A stretch of 16,973 bases of DNA from an uncultured Bacilli bacterium. Lineage in GTDB: Bacteria > Bacillota_I > Bacilli_A > RF39 > UBA660. The position numbers were made by a program, and so were the translations under genes. Below, one piece after another: positions 13,527 to 16,973 of the stretch; the stretch's first letter is position 1, and the number at the start of each line of letters is the position of its first letter. The notes beneath the pieces are model-generated. The model had not been told where the DNA came from. It did not search any database and saw only the letters and a program-made list of their open reading frames with translations. Location: the NCBI GenBank assembly GCA_947630205.1, contig CANRGW010000011.1, positions 1-16,973 of the forward strand, read 5' to 3'.

Positions 13527-14176
13527 TCTTCATCTTCTTCTTTATTACTTTTTTTCTTTTTATTATCTTTATTATCTAATTCTTTTATATCTTCTTTTAC
13601 TTCTGTTACAACAGCCTCAACTACTTTTTCTTCTTCTTGAAATGCTTTAACAATTTCTTTCCTACTAAAAATATAACCAACTATTTCTAAAGTAGCAAAA
13701 ATCATTAAAATTAAACCTAAATATTTAAATAATAAATTTGTACTTAAAACAGTATAAATTCCTCCACCAATTAATAATAAAGCAAGTCCTAACAATACCC
13801 AAAAACTAGTATCTTTCTTTGGAAGAGAAAGAGCATTTATAAGTCTATTGATACCACTAAATAAAATCCAACCACCAATTATAAAACGGACTAAAAATTC
13901 AATAGCACCACTTAGAAAAATTATTATTAATCCTATAACAATTAAAACTACTCCGGAAACCATTCCAACTGATGATGTTGAACTATCTTTTTTTACATCA
14001 AGATAATTCTTAATAGACTTAAATAAGCCCATTATAATTATTAATCCTCCTAAAATATAAGTTGTAATAACAACCATTTCATTAGGATTAGTAAACATAA
14101 CTGCTCCTAAGATAAATAAAGCAATTGAACTAATTAACAATGCTATACTATTGTAAGCTTTAACCTCTATTTTCAT
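13511..14176 (-). CDS. DUF308/HdeD-like multi-pass membrane protein
   Basis: A 221-residue protein with six predicted membrane segments in the first 170 residues, arranged in pairs: IALLISSIALFILGAVMF, VVITTYILGGLIIIMGLF, GVVLIVIGLIIIFL, FLVRFIIGGWILFSGINRL, WVLLGLALLLIGGGIY and YLGLILMIFATLEIVGYIF. The Gly-rich paired helices and GGWILFSGINRL fit the DUF308 (HdeD-type) family, whose molecular role is not settled; E. coli HdeD is linked to acid resistance. A cytosolic tail of about 45 residues is strongly charged, going from Glu/Val-rich (EEEKVVEAVVTEVKEDIKEL) to mixed Lys/Asp/Glu. The start follows GAGGAA with short spacing. It has its own promoter and terminator. Confidence 0.8.
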   Translation of the reverse strand: MKIEVKAYNSIALLISSIALFILGAVMFTNPNEMVVITTYILGGLIIIMGLFKSIKNYLDVKKDSSTSSVGMVSGVVLIVIGLIIIFLSGAIEFLVRFIIGGWILFSGINRLINALSLPKKDTSFWVLLGLALLLIGGGIYTVLSTNLLFKYLGLILMIFATLEIVGYIFSRKEIVKAFQEEEKVVEAVVTEVKEDIKELDNKDNKKKKSNKEEDEEESKK

Positions 14177-14196
14177 ATTTCCTCTTTTCTAAAATG

Positions 14197-14226
14197 ATTA
14201 TACTATATTTTTAAGAACTTTGGCAA
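14197..14226 (-). promoter_or_regulatory. Promoter of the DUF308-like gene
   Basis: On the - strand: TTGCCA (complement of 14221-14226), an 18-base spacer and a perfect TATAAT (complement of 14197-14202), about 20 bases before the start at 14176. Confidence 0.75.
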
Positions 14227-14235
14227 CTATTTTTA

Positions 14236-14970
14236 TTATTCATCTTTAATTAATCTAGCATGAATAACTGTTCTTTTAGAAGTACCACTACTACCATTAC
14301 AAGTAGAAAAAGTAAGAACTTTATCATCTGCATTTAAAGAAACATTAAAATCCTTTTCACTTCTTTCTTTAATAGTATTTAAAAATTTAAGATATTCTTC
14401 ATCACTTTTAAAAGAGGTTGTTATATAATACTCTTCTTTTAAAATAGCATAATAAGAAAATATTTCATACCTATATTTGTTATTATTAATATCTATTATT
14501 TCTATAATACGACTATTATTATCAAAATAATTATCTTTAAAAATTTCTTTTAAAGAACCAAACATCGAACCATCAACCGTATTATGTCCAAAAATTACAA
14601 TATTTCTATCTTCATAATCTTTATTCCGATAATCCATAAAAATACTACCTAAAGAATTTTTAGTTTTATCAATAGAATGTGTTAAATAATAACTATTATC
14701 CTTTCCTTGTAAAATAGGATAACTTATATTATTGAAAAAAAGCCAACCTTTAACATCTTCATTTATTTTTAATAAACTTGAAAAATCAATAGTTAATATT
14801 TCTTCTTTCTCATTATCTTCATTTACTTCAACTTTAGTTACTTCTTCAATTATTTTATTCATCGTTTTATTATTTTTATAAACATCAAGATAAAAACTAG
14901 ATATCTTATATAAGGAATAACCAAAAATTAATAACAATATTATAAATATTATAATCTTAACTTTTTTCAT
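14236..14970 (-). CDS. srtB: Class B sortase
   Basis: A membrane-anchored transpeptidase that cleaves sorting signals of exported proteins and joins them to the cell wall. The ATG at 14970 follows GAGG six bases upstream; the in-frame TTG at 14982 overlaps that site. Of 244 residues, 4-21 form the membrane anchor. The catalytic domain has the class B signatures VKGWLFF (73-79), YPILQGKDNSYYLTHS (84-99), GSIFMDYRNK (108-117), FGHN with catalytic His129, LTFSTC with Cys224, and Arg233 in KRTVIHARL. It lies 52 bases after a gene whose product ends in NAQTG, a membrane segment and a basic tail, so that protein is the likely substrate. No separate strong promoter or intervening terminator is evident, suggesting cotranscription. 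Confidence 0.93.
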   Translation of the reverse strand: MKKVKIIIFIILLLIFGYSLYKISSFYLDVYKNNKTMNKIIEEVTKVEVNEDNEKEEILTIDFSSLLKINEDVKGWLFFNNISYPILQGKDNSYYLTHSIDKTKNSLGSIFMDYRNKDYEDRNIVIFGHNTVDGSMFGSLKEIFKDNYFDNNSRIIEIIDINNNKYRYEIFSYYAILKEEYYITTSFKSDEEYLKFLNTIKERSEKDFNVSLNADDKVLTFSTCNGSSGTSKRTVIHARLIKDE

Positions 14971-15022
14971 ATCTAACCTCAACTATATTTTAACATACAT
15001 TTGTAATAGAAAAAGAGATTAA

Positions 15023-16666
15023 CTAATTTCTAGCATCCCTTTTCATATTTAAGAATAAATAAATCATACCACCTAATGTTATTATAGCAATTACTATATA
15101 TAATATAACATTGGTTGTTCCTGTTTGAGCATTATTTGATGTACTTGATGTTGTTTCATGTGGCTTCTCTTTATCTTCTGTTGTTGGTGTTTTGTTATTT
15201 TCATCTTTAGTTGGTTCTTTATCAGTTACAGGATTTTTATTATCTTCTTCTTTAGTTGGCTCTTTTGAAGGAGTTTTTTCTGGCTTAATTTCATAATCAC
15301 TTGCTAATACATAAGAAGAAAAATGGTCAAAATCAAGTGTAAGAGTATCTCCATCTGCTTTTAATTTATCTTTAACAACTTCCATTTTATTAGTATCAGG
15401 ATTAAAGTATAATAAAGTAAATTCTGTATTCTTTAAATAATTTTTGGTCTCTTCTTCTACTTTGGCATAACATTTATTTAGTTCATCACTTGGATTTTCA
15501 TAATTTTCACAACCTAATTTTTCTTCAAATGAACCATAAATATATTGTCTAACATCAACATTTAAACTATATTTTGCTGGTAGTTTTCCATGATAAGTAA
15601 AATCAATATAAATAGCATCCTTTAAATCTACTAAATTATCTATTTTATCTTTATTAATTGAGGTTTCCATAGAAATTTTATGATCATATGTAAACCCTTT
15701 ATTTACCGTATTTTTAATATCTAATCCATTTAAAATATAACTTTCACTTCCAATAGTTCCAAAACTTCCAAATCTAATTGTAATATCTTTACCTTTTAAT
15801 GCATTTATAATTTCAGATATATCTTCATTTTCTTTTAAAAGATAATTAAAATTATATTTTCTATCTTCATCCATTTCCGGAATAGTATCTTTATATTTAT
15901 CTAAGTTATTTAAAATATCAACTAAGACATATTTATATCTGCCTTTTTCTAAATCCTCTTTAGAACCAATCATATATTCATCAAAGTCTGATACCATTAT
16001 TGTCCAATCAATTTTAATACTTTCTTTTTTATCAGCACTTAAAGTAATAGTGGCTTTTCCCAAATCGTGTCCATGAACTATAACTTCATAAGCATTTTTT
16101 GGTTCTTCTTGAATATTCCAACTTTCGTCTAATTTAAATGCTTCCCACCAAGTTTTTGGTTCTTCTTTAAAACCATATACTACCCACCATTCTGGTTTTT
16201 CATTATAAGGTTTACATCCGCCTGAAACATCATAATTAGGATAAGGACAATATCTTTCATTTACTTCTTCTAAAGTCATCTCATTATATTCTTTTTTCAC
16301 TTTTTCAAAGTATTCCTTTTCCTTAGAAAAATCGTAAGGTCTAGTTTCTACTGTTAAAATAGATGTATCACTACTTTTTGCTTTTAAATTAGTAACATCA
16401 TTATATACATGATTTTTTGTTAGTAAATAATCAGGCATAAAAAACGCTTCTACACCACCACATCGAGCACCATATAAATTCAACTTATAAGATTTATCCT
16501 CCCAAGCAGTAGGATGAAAATAATCACCATAACAAGTTGAAGAATAAACAATATCAAGATTTTCTAAATATTCTGCTATGTTAGAACTTTCTTTAGCATT
16601 TACATTTATAATTCCTAGAAAAATTATTGTTGCAAAAATTATAAAGTTAAATAAATTTTTTCTCAT
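15023..16666 (-). CDS. Sortase-anchored surface protein with NAQTG sorting signal
   Basis: A 547-residue exported protein. The signal peptide is about 1-24 (MRKNLFNFIIFATIIFLGII, cleavage after VNA). The extracellular region has no family I recognise. It contains paired cysteines (TCYGDYF, ARCGGVEAF, YCPYPNY, GGCKPY, LGCENY, NKCYAK) that could form disulfides, an aromatic stretch PEWWVVYGFKEEPKTWWEAF, and a late beta module ending in LTLDFDHFSSYVLAS, as in many Gram-positive stalk domains. A Pro/Thr/Lys/Glu-rich linker (about 475-510) would span the wall. The C-terminus has NAQTG (512-516), a hydrophobic segment and KRDARN: a sorting signal close to the class B motif NPQTN/NPxTG but with Ala in place of Pro. 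The neighbouring sortase B is the expected enzyme. AAGGAA precedes the start. Its leader contains a terminator-like hairpin. Confidence 0.85.
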   Translation of the reverse strand: MRKNLFNFIIFATIIFLGIINVNAKESSNIAEYLENLDIVYSSTCYGDYFHPTAWEDKSYKLNLYGARCGGVEAFFMPDYLLTKNHVYNDVTNLKAKSSDTSILTVETRPYDFSKEKEYFEKVKKEYNEMTLEEVNERYCPYPNYDVSGGCKPYNEKPEWWVVYGFKEEPKTWWEAFKLDESWNIQEEPKNAYEVIVHGHDLGKATITLSADKKESIKIDWTIMVSDFDEYMIGSKEDLEKGRYKYVLVDILNNLDKYKDTIPEMDEDRKYNFNYLLKENEDISEIINALKGKDITIRFGSFGTIGSESYILNGLDIKNTVNKGFTYDHKISMETSINKDKIDNLVDLKDAIYIDFTYHGKLPAKYSLNVDVRQYIYGSFEEKLGCENYENPSDELNKCYAKVEEETKNYLKNTEFTLLYFNPDTNKMEVVKDKLKADGDTLTLDFDHFSSYVLASDYEIKPEKTPSKEPTKEEDNKNPVTDKEPTKDENNKTPTTEDKEKPHETTSSTSNNAQTGTTNVILYIVIAIITLGGMIYLFLNMKRDARN

Positions 16667-16690
16667 TTTCCAATTCCTTTCTTAAAATTC

Positions 16691-16736
16691 AAAAAAACAC
16701 CTAAAAACATGGTAACTTCTTACCACTTTTTAAGTG
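16691..16736 (-). terminator. Terminator-like hairpin in the leader of the NAQTG protein gene
   Basis: On the - strand CACTTAAAAA pairs with TTTTTAGGTG, and TGGTAA with TTACCA, around loop GAAG (complement of 16698-16736) with a one-against-two-base internal loop. Seven T follow (complement of 16691-16697). It ends 25 bases before the start codon, too close for a promoter in between, so transcription of the gene must pass it. This suggests attenuation. Confidence 0.7.
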
Positions 16737-16773
16737 CTATTCTCGTAATTTATTCATGAAGAAAATATTAAAT

Positions 16774-16779
16774 ACTATA
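16774..16779 (-). promoter_or_regulatory. Candidate -10 of the NAQTG protein gene, next to a G10 tract
   Basis: On the - strand TATAGT (complement of 16774-16779) follows directly after ten G (complement of 16780-16789). The best upstream -35-like sequence, TTAACT (complement of 16802-16807), is 22 bases away; a tract five bases shorter would give 17. Confidence 0.4.
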
Positions 16780-16789
16780 CCCCCCCCCC
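16780..16789. repeat. Homopolymer tract C10/G10
   Basis: Ten consecutive C on the + strand in otherwise very AT-rich intergenic DNA. Tracts of this length are prone to slippage. Confidence 0.9.
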
Positions 16790-16790
16790 T

Positions 16791-16809
16791 AGTTGACTTA
16801 GAGTTAACT
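16791..16809. repeat. Direct repeat AGTTnACT, one helical turn apart
   Basis: AGTTGACT (16791-16798) and AGTTAACT (16802-16809) start 11 bases apart; the second is a perfect palindrome. Location upstream of the candidate -10 suggests a regulator-binding site. The rest of the stretch to the window end (16810-16973) is AT-rich, and I see no convincing gene in it. Confidence 0.5.
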
Positions 16810-16973
16810 TCAATATATCGTATCATAGTATCAACTTCCTTCCATTTTAATATTAACATAATAAAAAACTTTTTTCAATATTTTTCTTTTACAGGACAGG
16901 ATAAAAACATGAAAAAAATAAAAAAATAAATTAAAAGCATGATATATAAGGAAATAAAAGGAAAAATAGATAA

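Noticed and set aside
13432..13650. 72-aa + strand frame rich in Leu, Phe and Tyr
   Set aside because: Shadow of the charged C-terminal tail of the DUF308-like gene and of its terminator.
16909..16973. Short + strand starts near the right end (a six-codon frame and one running off the edge from 16939)
   Set aside because: The first stops at once and the second has no Shine-Dalgarno sequence; neither can be supported.
1..16973. UGA reassigned to tryptophan, as in mycoplasmas
   Set aside because: The Abi-family gene ends in TGA, and Trp codons in the large genes are TGG.
1..16973. CRISPR array or rRNA genes
   Set aside because: No regularly spaced repeats and no rRNA-like sequence were seen.

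Overview
The window is very AT-rich DNA (roughly a quarter G+C by eye) with Gram-positive style ribosome-binding sites, sigma-A promoters, a T-box leader, a class B sortase and InlB-type surface repeats. It fits an uncultured low-G+C Bacillota/Bacilli chromosome, plausibly a gut lineage near Erysipelotrichales/RF39; that placement is an inference. The code looks standard: TGA ends the Abi-family gene and Trp is read from TGG.

Left arm (1-2160, + strand): the 3' end of nrdG overlaps dut, followed by a terminator. A 462-aa protein of unknown function comes next, with its own consensus promoter and terminator.

Centre (2161-7886): a four-LysM protein gene is split by a 5,096-bp integrative element. 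The left part is at 2161-2519 and the right part at 7616-7886. Joining them at the shared GG gives an uninterrupted 209-codon gene. The deduced circular attP is a 34-bp near-perfect palindrome (16-nt arms, 14 of 16 matching) centred on that GG. The element carries a cysteine-rich radical SAM protein, a T-box riboswitch (specifier CCU, Pro) controlling a short prolyl-tRNA synthetase without the editing insertion, a ribbon-helix-helix-like gene broken by a stop codon, a 59-aa small protein, and a TndX/TnpX-like large serine recombinase whose stop codon lies inside the right attachment site. No conjugation genes are visible.

Right arm (7943-16666, all - strand): cell-surface genes. In transcription order from the right: a secreted protein with a C-terminal NAQTG sorting signal and an elaborate leader; a class B sortase; a DUF308-like membrane protein; an Abi/HEPN protein in an operon with an HtrA protease; and a three-gene operon of a membrane-anchored InlB-repeat protein, a small membrane protein sharing its C-terminal domain, and a secreted protein of unknown function.

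The most unusual content is the element: a site-specific mobile unit that disrupts a LysM gene reversibly in principle, and whose main cargo is a radical SAM enzyme plus a tRNA-Pro-responsive, editing-less ProRS. The T-box (UGGC rather than the expected UGGU) and the synthetase active-site region both depart from canonical bacterial proline systems.
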